From NCBI GenBank assembly GCA_027673765.1, contig JAQDWB010000010.1:1-64000 (forward strand): a stretch of DNA of 64,000 nucleotides, read 5' to 3'. This document shows, in pieces, positions 46,001 through 54,546 of this stretch. A program made the translations under genes and the position numbers. Below the pieces are notes generated by a model that saw only the letters and a program-made list of their open reading frames with translations, made no database searches and was not told the DNA's origin. The stretch is from Coriobacteriaceae bacterium AM113-163. Its GTDB lineage: Bacteria > Actinomycetota > Coriobacteriia > Coriobacteriales > Coriobacteriaceae. The first letter of the stretch is position 1. Each line of letters begins with the position of its first letter.

Positions 46001-46611
46001 TGAACCAAGTTGCCATGGAGGAGTACGAGCAGCTCAAGCGCCGCGCCGATTACATCGAGGAGCAGCTGGCCGATCTGGAGAGCGCGCGTAAGGCGCTCAC
46101 CAAGATCACGGTGGCTATTGATCGCAAGATGCGCAAGGCGTTCCTTGTGACGTTTGAGAAGGTCGACGCGAACTTCCGCGAGATCTTCGCTATGCTGTTC
46201 CCGGGTGGCCAGGCTCATCTGGAGATGACCGATCCTGAGCATCCGGGCGAGACGGGTATCGAGGTCGTGGCGCAGCCGCGCGGCAAGCGCATCACCAAGA
46301 TGATGCTCATGTCGGGCGGCGAGAAGAGTCTGACGGCACTCGCCCTGCTCTTTGCCGTGTACCGCACGCGCACGGTGCCGTTCTATGTGCTGGACGAGGT
46401 CGAGGCGGCACTTGACGACGCCAACCTGTCCAAGCTCATCGGCGCGCTCGACGTGTTGCGTTCCGATACGCAGCTCTTGGTTATCTCGCATCAGCGCCGT
46501 ACTATGGAGGACGCTGACGTTCTCTACGGCGTCTCGATGCAAGCCGACGGCGTCAGCCGCGTCGTCTCGCAAAAACTCGATCGCGAAACCGGAAAGGTCG
46601 TGAATGCATAA
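43075..46611 (+). CDS. smc: Chromosome segregation protein SMC
   Basis: A 1178-residue condensin ATPase. N-terminal head: LTLKGFKSFADRAHMTF and Walker A GPNGSGKSN. Two long coiled coils flank a hinge at about residues 500-670 (SRLMGALGDDVSGRLGDVLD). C-terminal head: LMSGGEKSLTALALLFA (signature) and YVLDEVEAALDDANL (Walker B). GTG 43075. Normal length. rnc, smc, ftsY order is conserved in Actinobacteria and Firmicutes. Confidence 0.96.
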   Translation: MYLKSLTLKGFKSFADRAHMTFEPGLTVIVGPNGSGKSNISDSILWVLGEQSAKQLRGQAMEDVIFSGSSARKPVGVAEVTLVLDNSDHMLPVDFDEVAITRRMYRSGESEYLINSSPCRLMDIQDILHDSGLGKDTHSIISQGKLDAILQSRPEERRALIEEAAGISKHKRRKERALKKIKSMDEHLTRARDINKEIARQLRPLERQVDRARKYKELSSRANELTQMLAVDELRSLQSQWNDLESRSKEGAAELELAQYRLGEKERELEKLQVMLEEKGLFVGDLGEQRRHMQDVVGRINSDMRLLEEKGHNMVSRLSDMRGQISSSEHQRRRVVEELEDARAQLEEVTGAHMQAQEDVDAAGPAAAQLHERRVALDSQISQLTREQRDVQRVADNAALELAKVKDSLSNAEVEDNMYASRLEQIDDQLEEVTASLESRRDRAEELEGALEEARQAQADAREATEVARAALKDLRNRESEARNKLSEVRSELASQKKLDARMADSSPLVSRLMGALGDDVSGRLGDVLDAPRELEGLVEQLLAGDIDALLFDDAATLERAGRAALDQKKASGEALLVARGVSGGAAANGAAGTRLVDRLSVRSGYGPVVEALLGGYYVVDDLAAALAAPVVDGVTYVTPDGARVACGGLVRVGLDAGEASGALERKRRIRELEGLEPDLAAVFEHVSDQVVEANAAVEEARAAEGDAAGEIARLEGERRSLLSEIGRLEQSANNAEVERVRISKRREQAAEAVRAARPRVDELTRSRDEARAQASDLGLQIAEANDELDRVRRDDSEAAGKLADAKVRLAQTSERLRSLKGRVPDLEHRLEGIDRRIRGTRQASRSLELLRLRVDPMHERYSALLERASDWAARLRDQASLEEADSASLKKTIEDAKAEVARAKEKVDTATATQNEFKVARGKLEVQVEAAIKAITADGNTVLEEALMLPAPTDRDAAERELNQLVRQINNLGPVNQVAMEEYEQLKRRADYIEEQLADLESARKALTKITVAIDRKMRKAFLVTFEKVDANFREIFAMLFPGGQAHLEMTDPEHPGETGIEVVAQPRGKRITKMMLMSGGEKSLTALALLFAVYRTRTVPFYVLDEVEAALDDANLSKLIGALDVLRSDTQLLVISHQRRTMEDADVLYGVSMQADGVSRVVSQKLDRETGKVVNA

Positions 46612-47528
46612 TGGGATTCTTTGACGCTCTCTCGCGCGGACTTGAGCGCAGCCGCGAGGCCCTCAACGAGGTCTTCTACTTTGGCGGCGAAGTCGACGAG
46701 GATTTTTGGGAGGACCTTGAGGACACCCTCGTCATGGGTGACATGGGTGCCGAGGTCGCTATTCAGGTCTCCGATGACCTGCGCGATGCTGCTGCCAAGA
46801 AGAACCTTAAGACCGCCCCGCAGCTTCGCCGCGCTCTGGCCGAGCAGCTCGAGGGCCATTTTGTGCCTGTTGAGCGTGATCCGTTTTCCGATACGCCGAG
46901 CTGCGTGCTGTTTGTGGGCATCAACGGCGCCGGCAAGACCACAACGGTCGGCAAGATTGCGAGCGCCATGGCTGCCCGCGGCAAGAACGTGGTGATCGGT
47001 TCGGCCGACACCTTCCGCGCCGCCGCCATCGAGCAGCTCGATGTGTGGGGCCAGCGTGCCGGCGTACCGGTTATCAAGCGTGACCGCGGCTCCGATCCGG
47101 CGAGCGTGTGCTATGACGTGCTCGACGAGGCCGATAAGCGCGGCAGCGACCTGGTGCTCATCGATACCGCCGGCCGTCTGCACACGAGCCCCGAGCTCAT
47201 GCGCGAGCTCGCCAAGGTGGTCAATGTGACCCGTAAGCGCGCCGCCAATATGACCGCCGGTCCCATGCCGGTCTCGGTCGTGCTTGTGATCGATGCCGCC
47301 ACTGGTCAGAACGGTCTGAACCAGGCGCTCGAGTTTAACGAGGCGCTGGGCCTGGACGGTATTATCATGACTAAGCTGGACGGCACGGCTAAGGGCGGTA
47401 TAGCCATGGCCGTGGCCGAGAAGCTCAAGCTCCCGATCCTTCGCATCGGCGTGGGCGAGCAGGTCGATGACCTGCAGGAGTTTAACGCCAAAGATTTCTG
47501 CCGCGCCCTGGTGGGCGAGTCCAACTAA
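46611..47528 (+). CDS. ftsY: Signal recognition particle receptor FtsY
   Basis: A 305-residue SRP GTPase. The N-terminal acidic region is very short. G motifs: GINGAGKTTTVGKIA, DTFRAAAIEQL, DTAGRLHT, TKLDGTAKGG. It docks the SRP-ribosome complex at the membrane. Its ATG shares a base with the smc stop. Confidence 0.95.
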   Translation: MGFFDALSRGLERSREALNEVFYFGGEVDEDFWEDLEDTLVMGDMGAEVAIQVSDDLRDAAAKKNLKTAPQLRRALAEQLEGHFVPVERDPFSDTPSCVLFVGINGAGKTTTVGKIASAMAARGKNVVIGSADTFRAAAIEQLDVWGQRAGVPVIKRDRGSDPASVCYDVLDEADKRGSDLVLIDTAGRLHTSPELMRELAKVVNVTRKRAANMTAGPMPVSVVLVIDAATGQNGLNQALEFNEALGLDGIIMTKLDGTAKGGIAMAVAEKLKLPILRIGVGEQVDDLQEFNAKDFCRALVGESN

Positions 47529-47538
47529 GGAGTGACTA

Positions 47539-49014
47539 GTGTTTGATTCTCTGAGCGATCGCCTCAATGACACATTTGACCGCCTGCGTGGCAAGGGTAA
47601 GCTGACCGAGGCCGACATCACCTCGGCCATGCGCGACATTCGCATGGCGTTGCTCGAGGCCGACGTCAACTTTAAGGTTGTCAAGGAGTTCGTCGCCAAG
47701 ACCAAGGAGCGCTGCATGACCGCCGAGGTCATGGAGTCGCTGTCGCCGGCGCAAAACGTCGTCAAGATCGTGCTCGACGAGCTTACCGAGATGCTCGGCT
47801 CCACCGAGAGCAAGCTCGTCTTTAGCAACCGCATCCCCAACGTCATCATGCTCGTGGGCCTGCAGGGCTCCGGTAAGACCACGGCGGCCGTAAAGCTGGC
47901 CTACCTGCTCAAGAAGCAGGGCCGCTCGCCGCTGCTCGCCGCGTGCGACGTCTACCGCCCCGCCGCTGCCGACCAGCTGGCCACGCTTGGCGGCGAGATC
48001 GGCGTGCCGGTCTTCCGCGGTGACGGCGCGCACCCGGTCGACATTGCCAAGGGCGCCATCCAGGAGGCCGTCGACCACCTGCGCGACGTGGTCATCGTCG
48101 ATACCGCCGGTCGTCTGCAGATCGACGAGCAGATGATGCAGGAGGCCGTGGACATCAAGAAGGCCGTCAAGCCCGATCAGGTGCTGATGGTCGTCGATGC
48201 CATGACCGGCCAGGATATCGTCAACGTGGTCTCGACGTTTGCCGAGCGCACCGACTTTGACGGCGTGATCATCTCCAAGCTCGACGGCGATGCCCGTGGC
48301 GGCGGCGCGCTTTCCGTGCGCCAGGTGACCGGCAAGCCCATCAAATTCGTGAGCATGGGCGAGAAGCCCGATTCGCTGGAGCCGTTCTATCCCGATCGCA
48401 TGGCCAAGCGTATTCTGGGTATGGGCGACGTCGTCGGTATTATCGAGAAGGCCCAGGAGGCAGCCGATGCCGAGCAGCTCGAGGCTGCCGAGCGCATGCT
48501 GCGCGAGGGCTTTACCATGAACGACATGCTCGACCAGATGAAAGCTGTTAAGAAGATGGGCGGCATGAAGGGCATTCTGGGCATGCTCCCCGGTGGCCAG
48601 CGCGCGCTCAACCAGATGGGCGGCAACCTGGACGAGGGCATCTTTGACAAGAACGAGGCCATCATCATGTCGATGACCAAGGAGGAGCGCCTACGTCCCT
48701 CCATCATCAACGGCCAGCGCCGCGCCCGCATTGCCAAGGGCGCCGGCGTAACCCCCACTGAGGTCAACAGCCTTATGAAGCAGTGGGGCGAGATGAATAA
48801 GATGATGGGCCGCATGCGCACGATGGCCAATCAGGCACAGGCTGGTGGCAAGAAGGGCAAAAAGGGTAAGAAGGGCAAAAAGATGCGCATGCCCAATATT
48901 CCCGGTCTGGATGCCATGGGCTTGGGCGGCATGGGCGGCCTGGGAACGGGTGGTCCTAAGTCCGATATGGACCTGCTGCGCCAGATGGAAGCGCAGATGC
49001 GCAATAAAAAGTAG
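47539..49014 (+). CDS. ffh: Signal recognition particle protein Ffh
   Basis: A 491-residue SRP54 protein. NG domain: GLQGSGKTTAAVKLA, DVYRPAAADQL, DTAGRLQ, SKLDGDARGG. M domain (about 300-440) is Met-rich with RKRIAKGAG-like RRARIAKGAG. The end has a Lys/Gly-rich run (KKGKKGKKGKK) and a Gly/Met tail. GTG 47539. With ftsY it forms the protein-targeting pair. Confidence 0.95.
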   Translation: MFDSLSDRLNDTFDRLRGKGKLTEADITSAMRDIRMALLEADVNFKVVKEFVAKTKERCMTAEVMESLSPAQNVVKIVLDELTEMLGSTESKLVFSNRIPNVIMLVGLQGSGKTTAAVKLAYLLKKQGRSPLLAACDVYRPAAADQLATLGGEIGVPVFRGDGAHPVDIAKGAIQEAVDHLRDVVIVDTAGRLQIDEQMMQEAVDIKKAVKPDQVLMVVDAMTGQDIVNVVSTFAERTDFDGVIISKLDGDARGGGALSVRQVTGKPIKFVSMGEKPDSLEPFYPDRMAKRILGMGDVVGIIEKAQEAADAEQLEAAERMLREGFTMNDMLDQMKAVKKMGGMKGILGMLPGGQRALNQMGGNLDEGIFDKNEAIIMSMTKEERLRPSIINGQRRARIAKGAGVTPTEVNSLMKQWGEMNKMMGRMRTMANQAQAGGKKGKKGKKGKKMRMPNIPGLDAMGLGGMGGLGTGGPKSDMDLLRQMEAQMRNKK

Positions 49015-49034
49015 CGACTGGTAGAGTCGTGTAT

Positions 49035-49074
49035 GGCGAAGGCCGCCTGGATGGTATTCCAGGCGGCCTTCGCC
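49035..49074. terminator. Bidirectional terminator after ffh
   Basis: A perfect 17-base stem (GGCGAAGGCCGCCTGGA) with a six-base loop lies between ffh and a convergent gene. T-runs are weak on both sides. Confidence 0.65.
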
Positions 49075-49129
49075 GTTGGTGCGTTATATGTTGTGTGAGC
49101 AGACGCGTGATGGCATCGATTGCCTGCTG

Positions 49130-49894
49130 TTAGTGGCAGCTGCAGCCCTCGTGACCCTCGTTCTCGTGATGGCCGTGGCAACCGCAGGATCCGCCGTGCT
49201 CATGGATGTGCTCGTGGTCGTGGCCGTGGCAGCCGCACGTGGCCTCGCCGTTCTGTGCGAGCGTGCCGGCGATAAGGGCCTCGACGCAAGCGTCGCAGCT
49301 GCCTTGGGCACCCGCGTATACCGTGATGCCGGCTTGGGCAAGCGCGTTGATAGCGCCACCGCCGATGCCGCCGCAGATGAGCGTGTCCACGCCGCCGTTG
49401 GCGAGCAGGCCCGCAAGGGCACCGTGGCCGGTGCCGCCGGTGCCCACGACCTGCTCGCTGAGCACCTTGCCGTCCTGAATGTCGTAGATCTTGAACTGCT
49501 CGCTGCGGCCAAAGTGCATAAAGATGTTGCCGTTGTCATACGTGGTTGCCACTCTCATGGTGCCGATCCCCTTTGCTGGCCATACGGCCGTCGTTGTGGT
49601 GATGGGGGAGTACGCGATATTGCCGCCCTCGATGATGAGCGCCCGACCATTGACCAGCGCATTTGCCACCTTGCGATGCGCTCTGCTGCAAATTGCCGCC
49701 ACCGTGGCGCGCGCGATGCCCATGTGCTTTGCGACGGCCTCCTGATTGAGGCCTTCCAGGTCGCATAGCCGCAGGACCTCGAGTTCGTCGACCGTCATGT
49801 CGATGGCCTCTCCGCTGGCAAGGCCATCGGGGGTAAAACCGCGATATTCGGGGATGATCCCGACGCGGCGCAATTTTTCGCGTCTTCCTGCCAT
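49130..49894 (-). CDS. DUF134 HTH - NifX/NifB-type fusion protein with His/Cys tail
   Basis: A 254-residue protein of two known domains. Residues 1-100 are DUF134, a helix-turn-helix (MTVDELEVLRLCDLEGLNQE, AVAKHMGIARATVAAI). Residues about 120-220 are a dinitrogenase-FeMo-cofactor-type domain (MRVATTYDNG, FGRSEQFKIYDI, GLLANGGVDTLICGGIGGGA). The last 35 residues are rich in His and Cys (CGCHGHDHEH, GCSCH), suggesting metal binding. It probably senses a metal or iron-sulfur state and represses its own gene. ATG 49894 with GGAGAG. No nitrogenase genes are nearby. Confidence 0.85.
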   Translation of the reverse strand: MAGRREKLRRVGIIPEYRGFTPDGLASGEAIDMTVDELEVLRLCDLEGLNQEAVAKHMGIARATVAAICSRAHRKVANALVNGRALIIEGGNIAYSPITTTTAVWPAKGIGTMRVATTYDNGNIFMHFGRSEQFKIYDIQDGKVLSEQVVGTGGTGHGALAGLLANGGVDTLICGGIGGGAINALAQAGITVYAGAQGSCDACVEALIAGTLAQNGEATCGCHGHDHEHIHEHGGSCGCHGHHENEGHEGCSCH

Positions 49895-49908
49895 ACACTC
49901 TCCATATC

Positions 49909-49973
49909 TGACATATGTCAACAATAGAATAACGACCGTGCGGATTTACGCAAGGAATTTCTGGCATATGTCA
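49909..49973 (-). promoter_or_regulatory. Two operator-like palindromes
   Basis: TGACATATGTCA at 49909-49920 is a perfect palindrome, and TGGCATATGTCA at 49962-49973 matches it at 11 of 12 bases. They are 53 bases apart (about five helical turns) and lie just upstream of the DUF134-fusion gene, so are likely its autoregulatory sites. Confidence 0.6.
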
Positions 49974-50060
49974 GAAAATGAGGGCTTATGTTAGGGCTGT
50001 GGGGCCGCGTGCGCCTGGGCTACAATGAATCTCGCTTATAGGCGACTGACAGGAGGGTCA

Positions 50061-50909
50061 ATGAGCAAGGCTGATCAACAGTTTGTAGCCATGTGCCGCG
50101 ATATTCTGGACCATGGCACCACCACCGAGGGCCAAAAGGTCCGCCCGGTGTGGGAGGACGGCACCCCTGCCTATACCATTAAAAACTTTGGCGTCACGGC
50201 ACGCTACGACCTGCGTGAGGAGTTTCCGGCGCTTACCCTGCGTCGTACGGCCCTCAAATCTGCCATGGATGAGATCCTATGGATCTATCAAAAGAAGTCC
50301 AATAACGTGCATGACCTCAACAGTCATATTTGGGATGAGTGGGCCGATGAGACCGGCTCCATCGGCAAGGCCTACGGGTATCAGATTGGGCAGAAGAGCC
50401 ATTATGCCGAGGGTGACTTCGATCAGATGGACCGTGTGCTGTACGACCTCAAGAACACGCCGTACAGCCGCCGCATTATGACGAATACCTACGTGTTTAG
50501 CGACCTGTCCGAGATGCACCTGTATCCGTGCGCCTACAGCGTGACGTATAACGTGACGCAGCGCCCGCAGGATGATAAACCGACGCTCAACATGATTCTC
50601 AACCAGCGCAGCCAGGACATTTTGGCTGCGAACAACTGGAATGTGTGCCAGTACGCCATTTTGCTGATGATGGTCGCGCAGTCGGTCGATATGATTCCCG
50701 GCGAGTTGCTGCATGTGATTGCCGATGCCCACATTTACGACCGTCATGTCGATATCGTCCGCGAGCTTATCGAGCGTCCGCAGTTTGCCGCGCCTAAGGT
50801 AGCGCTCAACCCCGATGTGCATGACTTCTATGCGTTTACGACCGACGACCTGATTGTCGAGGGCTATGAGCACGGCCCGCAGGTCAAGAACATCCCCATT
50901 GCGGTGTAG
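50061..50909 (+). CDS. thyA: Thymidylate synthase
   Basis: A 282-residue enzyme making dTMP from dUMP with methylene-tetrahydrofolate. The active-site Cys is in HLYPCAYSV, the RSQDILAANNWNVCQYA block (RSxDxxxxxPxN region) binds dUMP, and DAHIYDRH is near the end. AGGAGG precedes ATG 50061. It is paired with the dihydrofolate reductase gene. Confidence 0.94.
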   Translation: MSKADQQFVAMCRDILDHGTTTEGQKVRPVWEDGTPAYTIKNFGVTARYDLREEFPALTLRRTALKSAMDEILWIYQKKSNNVHDLNSHIWDEWADETGSIGKAYGYQIGQKSHYAEGDFDQMDRVLYDLKNTPYSRRIMTNTYVFSDLSEMHLYPCAYSVTYNVTQRPQDDKPTLNMILNQRSQDILAANNWNVCQYAILLMMVAQSVDMIPGELLHVIADAHIYDRHVDIVRELIERPQFAAPKVALNPDVHDFYAFTTDDLIVEGYEHGPQVKNIPIAV

Positions 50910-50918
50910 GTGACGCGC

Positions 50919-51437
50919 ATGACGTGTAAGCTTTCTGCCATTGTCGCCGTGTGCGATGACTGGGGTATTGGGTGCGAGGGTGACATGGTCGTGTCCAATC
51001 GCTCCGATATGCGCCATTTTGTGGCGTGCACCAAAGGTTGCCCGGTCATTATGGGACGCAAGACGCTGCTGAGTTTTCCCGGCGGGCGTCCGCTTAAGAA
51101 CCGCCGCAATATCGTGCTCACGCGCGATGAGGACTTTGCTCCCGAGGGCGTCGACGTGGTGCATAGCATCGACGAAGCGCTCGCCGCGGTAGCCGATGAG
51201 CCCGTTGCGTGGGTGATTGGCGGCGGCGATGTCTATCGGCAGTTTTTGCCGTATTGCGTCGAGGCCGAGGTCACGCATGACCATTGCGTGCATGACGTGG
51301 ATACGTACTTTCCCGATTTGGATGCCGATTCCGCGTGGGAGATTGCGCGGCGTGACGGTGTTGCCACGATTGCCTCGGGCGAGGGAGACGAGGGTGTCGA
51401 TTATGAGTTCGTGACGTATCGTCGCGTTGAGGCGTAA
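50919..51437 (+). CDS. dfrA: Dihydrofolate reductase
   Basis: A 172-residue reductase regenerating tetrahydrofolate used by ThyA. LSAIVAVCDDWGIGCEGDM, VIMGRKTLLSFPGGRPLKNR and WVIGGGDVYRQFLPY are the family blocks. ATG 50919 is chosen; GTG 50910 directly after thyA is possible. thyA-dfrA pairs are common. Confidence 0.93.
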   Translation: MTCKLSAIVAVCDDWGIGCEGDMVVSNRSDMRHFVACTKGCPVIMGRKTLLSFPGGRPLKNRRNIVLTRDEDFAPEGVDVVHSIDEALAAVADEPVAWVIGGGDVYRQFLPYCVEAEVTHDHCVHDVDTYFPDLDADSAWEIARRDGVATIASGEGDEGVDYEFVTYRRVEA

Positions 51438-51546
51438 ATCTCCTATTTGCCCACGGTATTATCGGGTTGGAATGATTGAGGGGCGGCGCTTGGCGTCGCC
51501 TCGTTTGATATAGATGCTGCTGTAAGAAGGGTGCGGGCTGGCTACT

Positions 51547-52461
51547 ATGACTGATGCCGTTGAGGTGCTGCGAATCGATTCGCTCGAGGACGAGCGGCTC
51601 GATGCCTATGTGCGACTGACCGAGCGTGAGCTGCGCTGCGTACTGGAGCCGCAGAAGGGCATCTTTATCGCCGAGAGCGCCAAGGTCATCGAGCGTGCGG
51701 TGCGTGCCGGATACGAGCCGGTGAGCTTTCTTTTGGGTGAACGCTGGCTCGACCAGATGATGCCGCTGTTTGAGCGCTTGGTTGTGCGCGAGGGAGCGGG
51801 TCCGGTCCCGGTGTTCGTGGCCTCGATGGAGCTCATGGAGCAGTTGACGGGCTTTAACGTGACGCGCGGTGCGCTCGCGGCGTTTCGTCGCCCGCGTCAG
51901 ATTCCGGTCGATGAGTTCTTGGGTGGCGTTGTCGAGGCGGCGGGGGAGCGCCCTGTGCGCGTGTGCGTGCTCGAGGGCATTGTCGACCACACGAACGTGG
52001 GCGCGATTTTCCGCTCGGCTGCCGCGCTCAATGTCGACGGCATTCTGGTGAGCCCTACGTGCTGCGACCCGCTGTATCGTCGCTCGGCCCGCGTGAGCAT
52101 GGGCACCGTGTTTCAAGTGCCGTGGACGCGTATTGGCAGTGAGGCTCGCGTGTGGCCACATGATGGCCTGGCCGCGCTTCATGATGCCGGTTTTTCGTGT
52201 GCCGCTATGGCGTTGACGGATGATTCCGTTTCGCTGGACGATCCTGTGCTGCAGAAGATTGATCGCTTGGCGATTTTTATGGGTACCGAGGGTGCCGGCT
52301 TGGGCGCCAAGACCATTGCCGGCTGCGACCGAGCCGTGCGCATTCCGATGGCGCACGGGGTCGATTCGCTCAACGTGGCCGCGGCGAGCGCCGTCGCCTT
52401 TTGGCAGCTGTGCCCGCACGTGAGCAACGAGTACCACTACCAGCCGGGTTTGTATCACTAG
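51547..52461 (+). CDS. TrmH/SpoU family RNA 2'-O-methyltransferase
   Basis: A 304-residue SPOUT methyltransferase. An N-terminal RNA-binding part (about 1-110) precedes motif 1 VDHTNVGAIFRSAAAL, motif 2 IFMGTEGAGLG and motif 3 IPMAHGVDSLNVAAASAVAF. It methylates a ribose in rRNA or tRNA; the exact nucleotide cannot be told. Confidence 0.9.
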   Translation: MTDAVEVLRIDSLEDERLDAYVRLTERELRCVLEPQKGIFIAESAKVIERAVRAGYEPVSFLLGERWLDQMMPLFERLVVREGAGPVPVFVASMELMEQLTGFNVTRGALAAFRRPRQIPVDEFLGGVVEAAGERPVRVCVLEGIVDHTNVGAIFRSAAALNVDGILVSPTCCDPLYRRSARVSMGTVFQVPWTRIGSEARVWPHDGLAALHDAGFSCAAMALTDDSVSLDDPVLQKIDRLAIFMGTEGAGLGAKTIAGCDRAVRIPMAHGVDSLNVAAASAVAFWQLCPHVSNEYHYQPGLYH

Positions 52462-52586
52462 GCAGATATTCCGCACCGCGCTCTGATTCGGGGTGTTTCG
52501 GTCGCCGCCAGTCGGTGCTAAGCTGGTTTTAGCTTTGGTTTTAAATTGCTGTTTTGTCGGTTGACGTGCGCTTTTGGGGAGGGCGT

Positions 52587-53936
52587 GTGGCTAAGAAATC
52601 TACGTCTATCGATGTAACGCAAGGTGTCATTTGGCAGCAATTGCTGTCGCTGTGCGTTCCCATCTTTTTTAGTTCGTTTTTTCAGCAGGCTTACACGCTT
52701 ATCGGCACCTATATCGTCGGTCAGTTTGGCGGCAAGCTTGCGCTTGGCGGCATTCAAGCCACGATGGTGCTCACCGAGCTCTGCATTGGTTTTTGCGTTG
52801 GCGTTGGCGCCGGTTGTGCCGTTATCACGGGTCAGTTTTTTGGCCAGCACGATAGCGAGCGTCTGAGCCGTTCGGTCCATACAGCCATGACGCTTGCTTT
52901 GGTGGGCGGCATCGTCGTTTCCATTCTTGGCATGGTTTTTGTCGAGCCCATGCTGGTGTTGATGAATACGCCGCACGAGCTACTTGCCGAGGGCGTTGCC
53001 TATGCTCGCTGTTATTTTGCCGCGATGGTTGCGGCACTGCTGCTTAATATGGGAACCGCACTGCTGCGTGCCGTGGGGGATACGCGCGGTCCCGCTGTGA
53101 TCATTGCCTCTGGCTGCCTTGTTAACGTGGTGCTGGATATCATCTTTGTTGCTGTGTTGCATATGGAGGCGCTGGGCTGCGGCATCGCGGTAGCGCTGAC
53201 CATTTGCTCCAATGCAACGATGATCGTGTTGCGCATGATGCGCGCTCCGGGTGCATGGCGTCTTTCGCTGTCTAAGCTCGGCATCGATCGCGGTATTTGT
53301 AAGAGTATGATCTCGTGCGGTCTGCCACTCGGTTTTCAATCGGCTGCCTATTCGATCTCGAACGTGCTGATCCAGATGTCGGTCAACTCGTTTGGTGCCG
53401 ATGTCACCACGGCATGGGGTCTATCTGGGCGCCTGGATGGCATTATCTGGATGGTGACCGAGGCGCTCGGCGTATCGATCACTACGTTCTCGGCGCAGAA
53501 CTTTGGCGCGCGTAATTACGAGCGCATGCGCAAGGGCTACCACACGTCGCTCGTGCTTTCGTTTGCGCTGATCGGTGGCCTCTCTGCCGTGCTGATGGTG
53601 TTCTCGGGCCCGTTGTCGCGTCTGTTTGTCGACGATGCTTCGATTTCGGCGTACACCACGACGATTCTTCATTTCATCGCGCCGTTCTACGCGATCTTCT
53701 CGATTATCGAAAATGCGTCGGGCTCCATTCGCGGCGCCGGCGTGAGCTTGCAGCCCATGCTGCTCACGATTTTTGGCACCGTCGTGCTCAGGGTGATCTG
53801 GGTGTTTGCGATTATGCCGTTCGATCCGTCGCTTGAGCACCTGCTGCTGGTTTACCCCGTAACCTGGCTCATCACGGCCACGATGTTTACCATCTACCAC
53901 CACAGCGGCAACTGGCTCGGCCGCGCCACCGCCTAA
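52587..53936 (+). CDS. MATE family efflux transporter
   Basis: A 449-residue membrane protein with about 12 helices in two similar halves (QQLLSLCVPIFFSSFFQQAYT in the first, MISCGLPLGFQSAAYSISN in the second). MATE proteins export drugs or metabolites using Na+ or H+. GTG 52587 follows GGGGAGGG. Substrate not inferable. No regulator gene adjacent. Confidence 0.9.
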   Translation: MAKKSTSIDVTQGVIWQQLLSLCVPIFFSSFFQQAYTLIGTYIVGQFGGKLALGGIQATMVLTELCIGFCVGVGAGCAVITGQFFGQHDSERLSRSVHTAMTLALVGGIVVSILGMVFVEPMLVLMNTPHELLAEGVAYARCYFAAMVAALLLNMGTALLRAVGDTRGPAVIIASGCLVNVVLDIIFVAVLHMEALGCGIAVALTICSNATMIVLRMMRAPGAWRLSLSKLGIDRGICKSMISCGLPLGFQSAAYSISNVLIQMSVNSFGADVTTAWGLSGRLDGIIWMVTEALGVSITTFSAQNFGARNYERMRKGYHTSLVLSFALIGGLSAVLMVFSGPLSRLFVDDASISAYTTTILHFIAPFYAIFSIIENASGSIRGAGVSLQPMLLTIFGTVVLRVIWVFAIMPFDPSLEHLLLVYPVTWLITATMFTIYHHSGNWLGRATA

Positions 53937-53968
53937 TGATCCGTTTTCCTCCGTCCCCTTCGGATCAT

Positions 53969-54454
53969 TTAGTATTCGATGCCTTGGCGGGCTAGGAGGC
54001 CTTCGTCGAAGTAGTGTTTGACGGGGCGCATTTCGGTAACTAGGTCGGCAAGGTCGGCGAGGGGCAGCAGGCCGCGGCCGGTGAGCACGAGCTCCGTGGT
54101 GGTTGGTTTCATCGCGATCAACGCTTCGACATCTTCGCGCGTCACAAAGCCCCGTCGCATGGCCTCGCCGAGTTCATCCAAAATCAGAACGTCGACCTGT
54201 GATATCTGCTCGCGCGCCAGCTCCATGATCTGTGCAGCGCAGGCTTCGGGTGTGTCGCGGTCGGCTTGTACGATGCGTAGCCCCAATCGAGGAGCTGCGT
54301 CATGTTCGGCGCAGTGCAGCTTCTTGGCAAACTGAAGCATGAGTACGTTAAGTCCATAGCCCGTGGCGCGCAGCGCGAGCCCCAGCGCAGCCGTCGTCTT
54401 GCCCTTGCCGTCGCCCGTATAGATCTGAACCTTGCCGACTTCCAGTGATGCCAT
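53969..54454 (-). CDS. cobO: Cob(I)alamin adenosyltransferase (CobO/BtuR type)
   Basis: A 161-residue P-loop enzyme adding the adenosyl group to corrinoids. Walker A is GDGKGKTTAALGLALR; VLILDELGEAMRRG is the conserved Walker-B-like part; TELVLTGRGLLPLADLADLVTEM is typical. Single gene, convergent with the MATE gene; no other cobalamin genes here. Confidence 0.9.
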   Translation of the reverse strand: MASLEVGKVQIYTGDGKGKTTAALGLALRATGYGLNVLMLQFAKKLHCAEHDAAPRLGLRIVQADRDTPEACAAQIMELAREQISQVDVLILDELGEAMRRGFVTREDVEALIAMKPTTTELVLTGRGLLPLADLADLVTEMRPVKHYFDEGLLARQGIEY

Positions 54455-54546
54455 CTCTGTCCTTTCGTGCCCGGCGTCGGTTTATCGCCGTCCTGGTTGG
54501 GTATTCTAGAAAGCATTATCAACCCCAGTAGATGGAGTTCAAGCAG

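Noticed and set aside
49130..49894. Nitrogenase-related locus
   Set aside because: Only the NifX/NifB-type domain is present; no nif genes nearby, and this domain is common in non-fixing anaerobes.
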